A stretch of 64,000 nt of DNA from Streptomyces canus. GTDB taxonomy: Bacteria > Actinomycetota > Actinomycetes > Streptomycetales > Streptomycetaceae. A model generated the notes under the pieces. The model had not been told where the DNA came from and made no database searches. It worked only from the letters and a program-made list of their open reading frames with translations. The stretch lies in the NCBI RefSeq assembly GCF_041435015.1, contig NZ_CP107989.1:9114001-9178000 (forward strand). The letters run 5' to 3'. Shown here one piece after another: positions 1 to 9,092 of the stretch (its first letter is position 1; each line of letters begins with the position of its first letter). The translations under genes and the position numbers were made by a program.

Positions 1-2
1 GC

Positions 3-503
3 GACAGCTGGACCGAGTCCTCGGGCGCCGCGGTCCGCCGCACGCTGCTGCCCCGCTGGGAGGAGTTCGAGCAACTCTTCGACCTGCGCGGGCTGGTGGA
101 GGGCATGGTGGCCGCGACGGCCGCCCGGCGCCGACGCCCCGAGGACCTGGAGCCGATGCGCGAGGCGCTGGAGGCGCACCTCTGTGCGAGTACACCCCGT
201 GAGGAGCAGGCCGCCGACAGCGCGTTCCACCGGGCGATCTGCGCGGCCACCCATAATCCGCAGATCGCCCAGCTCAGCCGGGACCTGCTGACCCGGATCA
301 GTCTGGGCTTCCCGATCGAGCCCTGGGGGAAGGGCGAACGCTCCCACCACGAACAGGCCGGTCACGGGCACAGGGCGCTCTACGAAGCCGTCGCAACCGG
401 CGATCCGGAGCGTGCGGAGGGGACGGCCCGGGAGCATTTCATGATCAGCGCCGAGATGATCCGGGATGTCCTGGCCCGGGTACGGGCGGCCGAGGCTCCC
501 TGA
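3..503 (+). CDS. GntR/FadR-type transcriptional regulator, FCD domain (5' truncated by window edge)
   Basis: The reading frame is open from base 3 and ends at TGA 503, so the N-terminal winged-helix DNA-binding domain lies outside the window. The visible 166 residues are an all-helical FCD ligand-binding domain: an FDLRGLVEG opening helix, the AFHRAIC segment that usually supplies a metal-binding Asp/His (here Ser/Ala-Phe-His), and a terminal HEALYEA/AREHF-like pair (here HRALYEA and AREHF) that supplies further metal ligands. FCD regulators usually bind organic acids or sugar acids. It converges on the sugar gene at 510 with only 6 bp between stops, so it could control the neighbouring locus or genes upstream of the window. 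Confidence 0.85.
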   Translation, partial: DSWTESSGAAVRRTLLPRWEEFEQLFDLRGLVEGMVAATAARRRRPEDLEPMREALEAHLCASTPREEQAADSAFHRAICAATHNPQIAQLSRDLLTRISLGFPIEPWGKGERSHHEQAGHGHRALYEAVATGDPERAEGTAREHFMISAEMIRDVLARVRAAEAP

Positions 504-509
504 CCGGGG

Positions 510-1982
510 CTACACCTCCCGGTGATCGATCCCCAGCAGACTCGCCGCGGCCCCGAAATCGGCGCCGTGGTGCCCCACCGCCAGCGACCAGTGATGCCCC
601 ACCCCGGTGGCGCTCCACGCGTCCACCCACTCACCGGGATCCCGGCCGAAGTCGACCCGGCTGGTGGTATTGCCGATCTCCAGCAGCGGACCGGGCACGA
701 CCGTGCCCTCGGACGTGATGAACGACAGGCTGCCGTCGGCGTCCTGGCCGAGACCGAGCAGCGTGACCGGCCCCTGCCGGACGTCGAACTCCACGCTGAC
801 CCCCCAGCCGCGCTTGCCGTGATAGACACCGAGGCCGCGCAGCAGCGGGTCCCGGGCGCTGAGCGCGAGGTGGGCCGGCCCGTCGTGGCCCATCTCCACC
901 ACGCCGTCCTCGAAGTTCAGCGCCTGGATCTCCGTGAAGGAACCCCCGGCACCGACACTCTGCGAGGCCAACTGGGCGAGACTGGTGCGCAGTTCGAACT
1001 CACCGGCCGCGGGCACCCCCCGGGCCGTGAGCAGCGAGGCGCCCAGGATCATGCCGGCGCCGAGCCGCTCGTGCGTCTCACCGTCGAGCCCCCGGTGGTA
1101 GTACGCGAGGGTGTCGAGGCCGAAGTCCTCCACCAGCCGGTCGAGAGCCACCGACACGGTCGCCCCCCACGCGAAGTCCTCGTCGACCACGCTGTCGTCG
1201 ACGGTGAAGATCCGCCGGGCGAGCTCCACCCGCTCCCGGGTCTCCGCCTCGGTCACCTTCTCCACCCGGTGCCGCAGATCGTCGAACTCCAGCACCTCGA
1301 CGTGCGAGCCGAACGTCGCCGACAGCAGGGTCGGATCGGTCTGCACATCGAGCATCCCGGGATACACGTGCCCCATCAGTCCGTGCCGGGCGTGCCGGAG
1401 CGCGGCCCGGACGTGCGCGGCCCGCACCCACCGCTCGACGCGCCGCCACGCCGACTCCTGCCGCAGCCAGCCCGACACCGAACGGAAGGGGACGCCGGCC
1501 CGGCGGAAGACGTTGCCGACCTCCGGCACGGAGCACTGCGAGCAGTACGCCAGCCAGTCGCCCGTGTCGAAGGAGGCGTGGTCCATCCGCTCGGACGGCT
1601 GGAGGTCGACGACCAGCACCGGGGTGTGGGTGCGCTGCGCGATCGGCAGCACCATCGACGAGGTCAGATAGGTCGTCAGGAACAGCACGATCAGATCGCA
1701 GTCGGCCCGCCGGAGTTGTTCGGCGGCGGCCGCGCCCTCCTGCGCGTCGGAGACGAACCCGGCGTCCGTCACCTCCGCGTCCAACTGGCCCAGCCGGTCG
1801 GCGACATACGCGGCCGACTCCTTCAACTGGGGCAGCAGCCCCGGGAACTGCGGCCAGTAGGTGCCGAGCCCGCCGGAGACCAGCCCGATCCGTGGCCGGC
1901 GGCGCGTCACGGGCGGGAGCAACTCGCCCAGCACGGCTTCTCGTGCACCGGCACGCGTCGTGGTGGTATCGGTCGTCGCCAT
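510..1982 (-). CDS. L-arabinose/L-fucose isomerase-family protein
   Basis: A 490-residue soluble protein resembling the COG2160/COG2407 arabinose and fucose isomerase fold: an N-terminal Rossmann-like part (RPRIGLVSGGLGTYWP, then LIVLFLTTYL), a middle domain with HGLMGHVYPGMLDVQTDP, and a C-terminal part with SFTEIQALNFEDGV. These enzymes interconvert aldose and ketose sugars, usually with Mn2+. The exact sugar cannot be read from sequence. The ATG at 1982 is preferred over longer starts because AAGGAGC sits about 7 bases upstream. It lies 25 bp downstream of the MFS transporter gene on the same strand, so the two are probably cotranscribed from the operator-bearing region near 3.4 kb. Confidence 0.8.
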   Translation of the reverse strand: MATTDTTTTRAGAREAVLGELLPPVTRRRPRIGLVSGGLGTYWPQFPGLLPQLKESAAYVADRLGQLDAEVTDAGFVSDAQEGAAAAEQLRRADCDLIVLFLTTYLTSSMVLPIAQRTHTPVLVVDLQPSERMDHASFDTGDWLAYCSQCSVPEVGNVFRRAGVPFRSVSGWLRQESAWRRVERWVRAAHVRAALRHARHGLMGHVYPGMLDVQTDPTLLSATFGSHVEVLEFDDLRHRVEKVTEAETRERVELARRIFTVDDSVVDEDFAWGATVSVALDRLVEDFGLDTLAYYHRGLDGETHERLGAGMILGASLLTARGVPAAGEFELRTSLAQLASQSVGAGGSFTEIQALNFEDGVVEMGHDGPAHLALSARDPLLRGLGVYHGKRGWGVSVEFDVRQGPVTLLGLGQDADGSLSFITSEGTVVPGPLLEIGNTTSRVDFGRDPGEWVDAWSATGVGHHWSLAVGHHGADFGAAASLLGIDHREV

Positions 1983-2007
1983 GGTGGGCGCTCCTTCGGG
2001 GGTCGGT

Positions 2008-3306
2008 TCAGGTCTGCGCGACCTTGAGGTCCGCCGGAGCGGTGGCGGCCGGGGACGCGCGGGGAACGAGGACACGGACGATGTACAGACCCGCGAGCGC
2101 CGACAGCGCCATGCAGCCGGTGATCACCCAGAGCAGCAGGCTGGGGCTCCGGTCGAGCAGGGCGGGCGTGACGAACGCGACGCCCGCGAACACCCCGCGC
2201 GAGACGGCGTAGGTGATCCCCTGCGTGGTGCCCCGGGTGTTGGCGGGCAGCGTCAGCTGCGACCACACCTTGTAGTTGGCCTCGCCCGCGAAGGGATAGG
2301 ACAGCTGGTAGAGGACGTAGAAGACGAGGAAGCCGACGATGGCGCCCAGGGTGAGCGTGCCGATCGCGAAGGCCGCGATCTGCACGACCGTGGCGACGTA
2401 GAACATGCGGTCGCGCCGCGGGCCGTCGGCGATCCGGACGAAGGCGAGCGTCAGCAGCAGGCCGATCGGGAGACAGGCCAGGTTGATGCCGGTGGCCACG
2501 CTCTGCGAGGCACCGCTGACGGTGACCAGCAGATACGTCGTGAACTGCCCCATGGTGTTGGCGCCCAGGCCCCAGGTGACGTAGAAGGCGAAGGTCGCGA
2601 GCATGGGCACCAGCGCGGCACGGGTCCAGACGTTCTTGAGCGCGACACTCTGCTGCTCGGCCGGCTTCTCCATCGGGACCCGGTCCTGTGCCGGGTCCGG
2701 TCCGGTGGCCAGCTCCAGCCGCGAGCGCAGATGCCAGGTGACCAGAGCGGCGACCGCCAGATGGCCGGTGATGAGGCGGGCCCCGAGCATGCCGGTGTCC
2801 GACAGGGCGAAGCCGACGAAGACCACGACGATGATGCCCAGCATCCACATGACCTGCGTGAACGCGATGAGCCTGCCTCGGGCGTGATCGGGGGACGCGT
2901 CCGAGACCACGGCCAGGGATGTCGGCAGGTCGGCGCCGGCCGCGAGACCCGCGAGGAGGACACCCACCAGAAGGGTGATGTCGTCGGGCGCGAGGGTGAT
3001 GACGATCGCCCCGAGGGCGTAGCAGAGGATGTCCAGGTTGTAGAGCCGGCGTCGGCCGAACACGTCGGCGAGCCGTCCGCCGACCAGGGAGCCGACAGCG
3101 ATGCAGATGGTGACGATCGCGCTGATCGCACCGGCCATCCAGACGCCCATGTCGTAGGTGTCGCGGTAGATGGCCAGGTTGACGCCGATGCTGACGATGA
3201 GTGCGGCGTCGAGGTAGGACGCCATGCCGGAGAGGGCCGCGACCTTCCACAGGCGCTTCTCGATGGGTGGTTCCGGCTGGTTCGGGGCAGGCGAGGTTCG
3301 GGCCAT
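2008..3306 (-). CDS. MFS sugar transporter
   Basis: A 432-residue, twelve-helix major facilitator. The loop 2-3 signature is clear (GSLVGGRLADVFGRRR near residue 80) and helix 5 follows an RGRLIAFTQVMW segment like that of sugar-porter family members. It probably brings the substrate of the adjacent isomerase-like enzyme across the cytoplasmic membrane. The ATG at 3306 has GGAG about 7 bases upstream. Upstream the promoter region is shared with the divergent large glycoside hydrolase and carries two LacI-type boxes, so repression by the LacI protein encoded at 7493-8536 is likely. Confidence 0.88.
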   Translation of the reverse strand: MARTSPAPNQPEPPIEKRLWKVAALSGMASYLDAALIVSIGVNLAIYRDTYDMGVWMAGAISAIVTICIAVGSLVGGRLADVFGRRRLYNLDILCYALGAIVITLAPDDITLLVGVLLAGLAAGADLPTSLAVVSDASPDHARGRLIAFTQVMWMLGIIVVVFVGFALSDTGMLGARLITGHLAVAALVTWHLRSRLELATGPDPAQDRVPMEKPAEQQSVALKNVWTRAALVPMLATFAFYVTWGLGANTMGQFTTYLLVTVSGASQSVATGINLACLPIGLLLTLAFVRIADGPRRDRMFYVATVVQIAAFAIGTLTLGAIVGFLVFYVLYQLSYPFAGEANYKVWSQLTLPANTRGTTQGITYAVSRGVFAGVAFVTPALLDRSPSLLLWVITGCMALSALAGLYIVRVLVPRASPAATAPADLKVAQT

Positions 3307-3392
3307 GATGCGGCTCCGTCTGGGGAGAGGGGGTTCCGAGCGGAGGGGGACGTCGCTGTTCTCGGCCGATGTCCAGCGACTATAAGAGCGTA

Positions 3393-3402
3393 AAAACGTT
3401 CC
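3393..3402. promoter_or_regulatory. LacI-family operator half-matched site (AAAACGTTCC)
   Basis: AAAACGTTCC shares the AAAACGTT core with the perfect palindromes at 3495 and 8567. It lies 86 bases upstream of the MFS start on the minus strand, where it could overlap that promoter. The right half departs from the palindrome, so it may be a weaker site. Confidence 0.6.
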
Positions 3403-3494
3403 AACAAGACGTCATGCGGCCATCCGTGGAAACCACCTGACGGCCCCGCAGCTCTGGTGGGTGCCGCAGGGGTGTCCTACGGTGAGGCTGATGT

Positions 3495-3504
3495 AAAACG
3501 TTTT
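3495..3504. promoter_or_regulatory. LacI-family operator, perfect palindrome AAAACGTTTT
   Basis: AAAACGTTTT is a perfect 10-bp palindrome with the central CG typical of LacI/GalR operators. It is 43 bases upstream of the GTG start of the glycoside hydrolase. An identical palindrome stands in front of the LacI gene at 8536, which argues for control of this divergent promoter by that protein. Confidence 0.75.
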
Positions 3505-3547
3505 TGATCCGTGAGAGTGTCCCGGCCGTAGTCGGAAGGACCTATCC

Positions 3548-6500
3548 GTGATCTCTCCAGCCCTGCAACAGTTGTTCGACAACCCGCCCCGGGACTTCGG
3601 CCCCACCCCGCTGTGGTGGTGGTCGGGCGCGAAGGTCACCCGTGACCGCCTGGCCTGGCAGCTGCGCCGGTTCGCGGACGGCGGCGTCCACAACCTCGTG
3701 GTCATCAACCTGGCCCCGGCCGGCCCGACCTTCGGCGCCCGCACCGACGACCCGGTGTGGTTCGGCGAGGAGTGGTGGGACCGCTTCACGGACGCCTGTG
3801 AGATCGCCGGGGACCTGGGCATGCGCCTGTGGTTCTACGACCAGATCGGCTTCTCCGGCGCCAACGTGCAGGGCAGCATCACCCGGGAGCACCCCGAGGC
3901 GGCAGGCCGCGCACTGCGGTCACGCCTGGCCGTCGTAGCCCACGGCACGGTCGCGCTGCGGGGCGCCGAGACGCTGCTGGGGGCGTACGACAGCGCAGGC
4001 GCGCGGCTGCCGGTCACCGGTACCGTGCCCGGCCGGTCCGCCCGGGGCAACCACGAAGGACCGGCACGGCTCGAGGTCGCCGACGGCACCGAGGTGCGCC
4101 TGGTCCTCGCCGTCCCCACCGCCTTCGACTACCTGAACCCGGCGTCTGTCGATCTCCTGTTCGACGCCATTCATTGCGAGTACGACCGGCGCGTGCCCGA
4201 GTATCTGGGCAACGTCATCGCCGGCAGCTTCCAGGACGAGCTGCCCGCCACCAACTCCTGGACCGGCCGCTTCCCCGAGGAGTTCCGGGCCCGACGCGGC
4301 TACGACCTCCTCGACCACATCCCCGCCCTCTTCACGGGCGACGACACCACCCGGGCCCGGAAGATCCGCGCCGACTACTACGCCGTCCGTGCCGAGCTCA
4401 CCGAAGAGGCGCTGTTCCGTCCCCTCGCCGCCTGGCACGACGAGCGCGGCCTGCTCCTGGGCTGCGACCAGAGCCACCCCGCCCGCTCCGGCTTCCCCGC
4501 CCAGTCGACGCAGCTCTACACGGACTACTTCCGCACCCACCGCTGGTACAGCGCCGCCGGCAGCGACCACCACGGCGACGCCAAGGTCCACTCCTCCATG
4601 GCCCACCTCTACGGCCACGAGCGCGTCTGGATCGAGTCGTTCCACTCCTCCGGCTGGGGCGGCACCCTGGAGGAGACCTACGACTGGCTGCTGCCGTTCC
4701 TGCGCAGCGGCGCCAACCTGTACAACCCGCACGCCAGTTACTTCGGCACCGCGGGCGGCTGGTTCGAGTGGGCGCCGCCGTCCACCGACTGGCGCCAGCC
4801 CTACTGGCGGCAGTACCCGGCCTTCTCCCGGGCCGTCGCCCGGATCTGCTCGATCCTGTCCTGGGGCACCTACAGCGCCGACGTGGCGGTCCTGCATCCG
4901 ACCGCCACCATGCAGGCCCTCATCCCCCTCGACGCCCCCGTCCAGCACTTCGGCGACGGCCGCCCGGTCGGGACCCACGCCGACGTCGACGAGACCCAGC
5001 GCCACTACCTGGAGCTGTGCGGCACCAACAACTGGCTCCGGCCCGCCGTCGGCGCCCTCGACCGCCACCGCGTCTCCTTCGACGTCATCGACGACGCCTC
5101 CGTCCAGGGCGCCAAGGCCGGTGACGGGGCCCTGCGGATCAGGGACCTGGCGTACACCGCGGTCCTGTTGCCCTCGGCGAGCGTCCTGGAGCACGAGACG
5201 GCCCGCCGGCTGGCCGAACTCCTCGACGCCGGGGGACGGGTCGTGGTCGTCGGCCGCCCGCCGACGCAGGCGGCCGGGCTCGCCGGTGACGACTCCGTCG
5301 TGGCCGCACTTCTGGATCATCCCCGCCTGGAGCGGGTGACCGACGCCGAGTCCGCAGCGGCCGCGGTCGCCCAAGCCGCGGGATACGCGACGGGCGAGGT
5401 GCCACTGCTCGTCAGGCGGCAGGGCGACGCGGCGGTCGCGCTGGTCACGGGGGCGTTCCCCGACGCCCGTACACATCCGCCGAGGGGCCACCACGAGATC
5501 GACCCCGCGCGCTACGCCCGCACCTCCTCCGTCACCGTGCGGGCCCCGGTCGCCGAGGCCGAGATCTGGAACCCGGCGACCGGCACACGCCGCCCCGGAC
5601 GCGTCACCCTCGCCGACGGCGTCTCGACCATCGAGGTACCCCTGGAGGGCGCTCCCGCCGCCCTCGTCGTATGGCGCGAAGGCCCTCCGGCGACGGCCGT
5701 GCTCCCGTCGCCCACGGAGCCGTCGGAGACGACCGACCTGTCGACCGGCTGGGAGGGCCGCCTCGCTCCCACCATGGACAACACCTGGGGCGACCTGGCC
5801 CTGCCGGCCGGAGCTTCCCTCACGGAACCGCAGATCTGGACCATGCGGTGGACCGAGACCGACGGCTCGTGGGAGCAGGCGCGGGTGACATACGGCAACC
5901 GGGTCCGCGTCCTGGCGCCCGTGCCCTCCGCACAGGCTCCGGCTCCCCTGGACCGTGCCGCCGTCGAGCAAGTCCTCTCAGGAAAGCGGGAGTTGGCGAC
6001 CACCGACTGGTCCGTCTCGCTGTACTCGTCGAGTCGCGGCATTCCGGACCCGTACGGTCTGCTCGGCAACAAGGGCCTGGTGCCGGAGGAGTTCGTGCGG
6101 GTGCCGGTACCCGTGGGCGGGACCGTCGCCCGGGTCAGGGCCGTCGTCGAGACCGACCACCGGGGACCCGCCGACCTTCATATCGGCGCCGCGGCGGTCA
6201 AACGCGTGTGGTGGAACGGCGGTCGGCTGGACACGGGTGGCGGCTATCTGGCGTCCGCCCGGGTGGAGGTCGAACGGCCCCGCAATGTGCTCGAGTACGA
6301 GCTGTCCGACGCCCAGGACCGGCCGCAGACCATCTCGGGCGCCGCCGACACCCCGCTGGGCAGCTACTTCTGTCTGTCCCGCCCGGACGGGTTCGCGCCG
6401 CGCCCGCTGTTCATGCGCCTGCCCGACGGCGTACGACCGGACGGCAGCGTGACCTACCGCGGCCGGATCAGCGTCCCTGGGCAGGGTGCGGACGCGGTCC

Positions 6501-7510
6501 TCGTCGTGGGTGCCGCGGTGGGCGTGACCGTCCTGCTCGACGGAGTCGTCGTGGCGCGGCAGGAGAAGGTGGAGTACTACGAGTCCGACTGGGGCGCGGT
6601 GCCGATGTTCTTCCGGCACGAACTGACGCTGAGCGGCGGCGATCACGTCCTCGACGTCGTGGCCGACAGCGTCGACGCGCGGGACGGTGTCTGTGTCGAC
6701 CTCGTGGCGGACACGACCGCCCTGGTCAGTGGCCCGGGTTGGACGGCCGGGACGGGGGAGTGGAGCGGGCTGACCATCGAACACGCGGGCCGGTGGGGGG
6801 AGTTGCAGCACTGTGGCGCGGCGGTACGGCCGCACCCGCTGCCCGACGCCGGGTGGCTCGCCGGTGCTCCGGTGCTCGGGTCCGCCGTACTGCCGTTGCG
6901 GTCCACCGACGACCTCCGGGAGGTCGAGCAGCGCTTCCGGTTCGTTGCACCGGCGGGGACCGTGTCGCTCGACCTGCCACTGAAGCTTCCCGCACGGGTG
7001 AGGATCAGCGGAGGCCCCGAACTTCCCTTCACTGGCGATACATTGACGCTCGATCAACCTCTCGACCTGGCAGCCGAGTTCGAAGTCGTCACCGCCCCGA
7101 CGGCCGTGCTGCGCGGTGGCTCCGCCTGGCGGGGACCGGTGCGGGTGCGCACGGTACCGGCACCCATGCCGCTGGGGGAGTGGGGTGAGCTGGGGCTGGG
7201 CGGTTGGAGCGGAGGCGTGACCTATGCGCGGACGCTGGAGGTGCCGGCCGGGCCGGACCCGGTGCTGGATCTGGGGAGGGTGCGCGGCAGCGTCGCGGTG
7301 TGCGTCGACGGTGAGCTCGTCGGCGAGGCGTTCTGCGCGCCGTACCGCTTCGCACTGTGCGGGACCGCCGGGCGTACCGTCCGCCTCGAAGTGACCGTCC
7401 ACAACACCCTGGCGCCGTATCTCGCCGAAGCCACGCCGACCGCCTGGGCCTTCCCCTCTCAGCTCCCCTCGGGCCTGCTGGGGCCGGTGACGCTAGAACG
7501 GCGCGTCTGA
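3548..7510 (+). CDS. Large GH106-like glycoside hydrolase (alpha-L-rhamnosidase family)
   Basis: A 1320-residue protein. The N-terminus has the TPLWWWSG motif followed by a (beta/alpha)-barrel-type strand pattern (GVHNLVVINLAP, GMRLWFYDQIGF), as in GH106 rhamnosidases and related enzymes. The middle contains WIESFHSSGWGG and a beta-galactosidase trimerisation-like segment (LAYTAVLLPSASVLE). The C-terminal third is beta-sandwich/galactose-binding modules, ending with LPSGLLGPV, a common close of GH106 proteins. No signal peptide is visible, so it should act in the cytoplasm on imported oligosaccharides. GTG 3548 follows GGAAGGA. Its last 18 bases overlap the convergent LacI gene. Rhamnosidase activity is inferred from family resemblance only. 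Confidence 0.75.
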   Translation: MISPALQQLFDNPPRDFGPTPLWWWSGAKVTRDRLAWQLRRFADGGVHNLVVINLAPAGPTFGARTDDPVWFGEEWWDRFTDACEIAGDLGMRLWFYDQIGFSGANVQGSITREHPEAAGRALRSRLAVVAHGTVALRGAETLLGAYDSAGARLPVTGTVPGRSARGNHEGPARLEVADGTEVRLVLAVPTAFDYLNPASVDLLFDAIHCEYDRRVPEYLGNVIAGSFQDELPATNSWTGRFPEEFRARRGYDLLDHIPALFTGDDTTRARKIRADYYAVRAELTEEALFRPLAAWHDERGLLLGCDQSHPARSGFPAQSTQLYTDYFRTHRWYSAAGSDHHGDAKVHSSMAHLYGHERVWIESFHSSGWGGTLEETYDWLLPFLRSGANLYNPHASYFGTAGGWFEWAPPSTDWRQPYWRQYPAFSRAVARICSILSWGTYSADVAVLHPTATMQALIPLDAPVQHFGDGRPVGTHADVDETQRHYLELCGTNNWLRPAVGALDRHRVSFDVIDDASVQGAKAGDGALRIRDLAYTAVLLPSASVLEHETARRLAELLDAGGRVVVVGRPPTQAAGLAGDDSVVAALLDHPRLERVTDAESAAAAVAQAAGYATGEVPLLVRRQGDAAVALVTGAFPDARTHPPRGHHEIDPARYARTSSVTVRAPVAEAEIWNPATGTRRPGRVTLADGVSTIEVPLEGAPAALVVWREGPPATAVLPSPTEPSETTDLSTGWEGRLAPTMDNTWGDLALPAGASLTEPQIWTMRWTETDGSWEQARVTYGNRVRVLAPVPSAQAPAPLDRAAVEQVLSGKRELATTDWSVSLYSSSRGIPDPYGLLGNKGLVPEEFVRVPVPVGGTVARVRAVVETDHRGPADLHIGAAAVKRVWWNGGRLDTGGGYLASARVEVERPRNVLEYELSDAQDRPQTISGAADTPLGSYFCLSRPDGFAPRPLFMRLPDGVRPDGSVTYRGRISVPGQGADAVLVVGAAVGVTVLLDGVVVARQEKVEYYESDWGAVPMFFRHELTLSGGDHVLDVVADSVDARDGVCVDLVADTTALVSGPGWTAGTGEWSGLTIEHAGRWGELQHCGAAVRPHPLPDAGWLAGAPVLGSAVLPLRSTDDLREVEQRFRFVAPAGTVSLDLPLKLPARVRISGGPELPFTGDTLTLDQPLDLAAEFEVVTAPTAVLRGGSAWRGPVRVRTVPAPMPLGEWGELGLGGWSGGVTYARTLEVPAGPDPVLDLGRVRGSVAVCVDGELVGEAFCAPYRFALCGTAGRTVRLEVTVHNTLAPYLAEATPTAWAFPSQLPSGLLGPVTLERRV

Positions 7511-8536
7511 GGACGCCCGAGTGGAGTCCCGTAGGACCAGTCCCGGCGCGAACACCCGTGCCTCGTGGGCGTGCTCCGCGCGGGCCTCCACCTCGTCCAG
7601 AAGCATCTCCACGGCCGCCCGGCCGAGCTCCTCGACCGGCTGGCGGACCGTCGTCAGGGTGGTGCCCACGAAGCTGGCGATGTCCAGGTCGCCGTAGCCG
7701 ACCACCTGGACGTCCTCCGGGACCTTCACCCCGCGCTCGCCCAGTGCCCGGCACAGCCCCGCCGCGAGGAAGTCGTTGGTGCAGAACACCCCGTCGGGCA
7801 ACTCGTCCAGGCCGTGGGCTATTTCGCTGCCGTACGCCACCGTCATCTCCTCGGCGACGACCTGGCCGAGGCGGGCCTCGCGCCGGGTGCGCACGGCCTG
7901 CCGGGCGCCCTGGTAGCGGTCGGCGCACTGACGGATCGTGCGCTCGCCGTTCACGACGAGGACGTCGCGTGCCCCGCGGTCCAGGAGGTGCTGCACGGCG
8001 ATGCGGCCGCCGGCGATGTCGTCGACGGAGACCGAACAGCCCTCCTCGGCGGGCATCGCACGGTCCGCCAGCACCAGCGGGATACCGCGCTCGCGCAGCC
8101 GCGACAGGCGGGTCGGGTCGGCGCTGAGCGGCACCACCACCGCGCCGACCGCCCGCTGTTCGATGAGCATGGTGAAGTAGCCCTGCTCCCGCTCCGGCGC
8201 GTCCCCGCTGTCGCACAGGACGAGGGAGTAGCCGTGTTCGTAGGCCGCGTCCGCGGCGCCGCGCGCGATGCGCGAGTAGAAGGAGTTGGCCACGTCCGGC
8301 AGTACCAGGCCGATCGACGAGGAATGCCCGGTGCGCAGCCCGGCGGCTCCCGGGTGGGGAACGTAGTCGAGGGCGGCGACCGCGTCGCGGACCCGCTCGG
8401 CGGTGCGTGCGTTGACCCGCTCGGGCCGGTTCAGGACGTTCGACACCGTGGAGACCGAGACTCCGGCGGCGGCCGCGACGTCCTGGATACGGGCGGGGCG
8501 AACCGAAATGGCGTCCACCCCCTCGCTGTTCCCCAT
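7493..8536 (-). CDS. LacI-family transcriptional repressor
   Basis: A 347-residue LacI/GalR repressor. The helix-turn-helix is residues 16-37 (RIQDVAAAAGVSVSTVSNVL), followed by the hinge with NARTAERVRDAVAALDYVP. The periplasmic-binding-like core covers about residues 70-340, with the VQVVGYGDLDIASFV and TTVRQPVEELGR segments typical of the family. ATG 8536 is chosen because the HTH falls at the usual distance from it. The operator-like AAAACGTTTT lies 30 bases upstream, suggesting autoregulation, and matching boxes precede the glycoside hydrolase and MFS genes. The inducer is presumably a sugar liberated by that locus. Confidence 0.92.
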   Translation of the reverse strand: MGNSEGVDAISVRPARIQDVAAAAGVSVSTVSNVLNRPERVNARTAERVRDAVAALDYVPHPGAAGLRTGHSSSIGLVLPDVANSFYSRIARGAADAAYEHGYSLVLCDSGDAPEREQGYFTMLIEQRAVGAVVVPLSADPTRLSRLRERGIPLVLADRAMPAEEGCSVSVDDIAGGRIAVQHLLDRGARDVLVVNGERTIRQCADRYQGARQAVRTRREARLGQVVAEEMTVAYGSEIAHGLDELPDGVFCTNDFLAAGLCRALGERGVKVPEDVQVVGYGDLDIASFVGTTLTTVRQPVEELGRAAVEMLLDEVEARAEHAHEARVFAPGLVLRDSTRASSDAPF

Positions 8537-8566
8537 GGGCGACGCAAGTCTACCCCGGTCGCGGAT

Positions 8567-8576
8567 AAAACGTTTT
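8567..8576. promoter_or_regulatory. LacI-family operator upstream of the lacI-type gene (AAAACGTTTT)
   Basis: A perfect AAAACGTTTT palindrome identical to the one at 3495, placed just upstream of the LacI gene start, where bound repressor would block its own transcription. Confidence 0.75.
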
Positions 8577-8852
8577 CCGCACCGGGGGCCGGCTGGGTCG
8601 GCATCGAAAAACCGGCGAACCTGCACACCGTGAGCTCTTTGGTGGGGGAGTGTCCGCCTTCGGAACGGCACAGCGATGGAGGGTCGGTCACTGCGGCAGC
8701 AAATTCTGTGAAGGAACCGGCGGATTGGGTGACCGTGTTGCGACGTCGGTGAAGCCGCGAACGGGAACGTCCTGTGGAGCGTGCCCGGCTGACTGGCCGT
8801 CCACATGTCCGCCGTGCTTCCATCCGGTGTCCCTCCTCCTCGAGGATTGCTC
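8577..8852. other. Intergenic stretch with no recognised gene
   Basis: It separates the LacI operator from the small leader-peptide gene. I see no convincing coding region, RNA or repeat in it. It must contain the promoter of the downstream small gene, but no clear -35/-10 pair stands out. Confidence 0.4.
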
Positions 8853-9071
8853 ATGCGAAAGGAACCGCGCGCCATGAACGTCGCCCCCCACCTCGTAGCG
8901 GCCGAGCTCAACGATGCCGACCTGGACAACGTCTCCGGTGGTGTCGCCGCCGCGACCACCGCCGGTCTGCACCTCCAGGTGGCGCACCTCGAGGTCTGCG
9001 CCGACGCCGACGCCTTCCTCTCCACCGAGGGTGCCGCGGCGAGCGTCAACGCCCACGTCGGCGTCAACTGA
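8853..9071 (+). CDS. Small double-glycine leader peptide, putative RiPP-like precursor
   Basis: A 72-residue product. Residues 1-30 form a leader ending in LNDADLDNVSGG, which matches the (L/V)-x-D-x-(E/D)-L-x-x-(V/I)-S/A-GG pattern recognised by peptidase-containing ABC exporters and several RiPP enzymes. The remaining 42 residues are Ala/Val/His-rich with one Cys, three Thr and two Ser, and have alternating hydrophobic stretches (LHLQVAHLEV, ASVNAHVGVN). ATG 8853 has CGAGGA 7 bases upstream. ATG 8874, preceded by AAAGGAA, is an alternative and leaves the GG site intact. No synthetase, cyclase, radical-SAM enzyme or exporter is encoded nearby, so modification and export, if any, act in trans. 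Function unknown. Confidence 0.7.
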   Translation: MRKEPRAMNVAPHLVAAELNDADLDNVSGGVAAATTAGLHLQVAHLEVCADADAFLSTEGAAASVNAHVGVN

Positions 9072-9092
9072 CGTAACACCTGCACGCCTGCC

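Noticed and set aside
1861..3393. Long plus-strand reading frame of about 510 codons opposite the MFS and isomerase-like genes
   Set aside because: Its translation is low-complexity Arg/Asp/Gly-rich with no motifs and is an antisense shadow of two recognisable minus-strand genes in GC-rich DNA.
8853..9071. Classification of the small leader peptide as a lanthipeptide or lasso precursor
   Set aside because: Only one Cys and few Ser/Thr in the core, and no synthetase, cyclase or lasso genes are adjacent.
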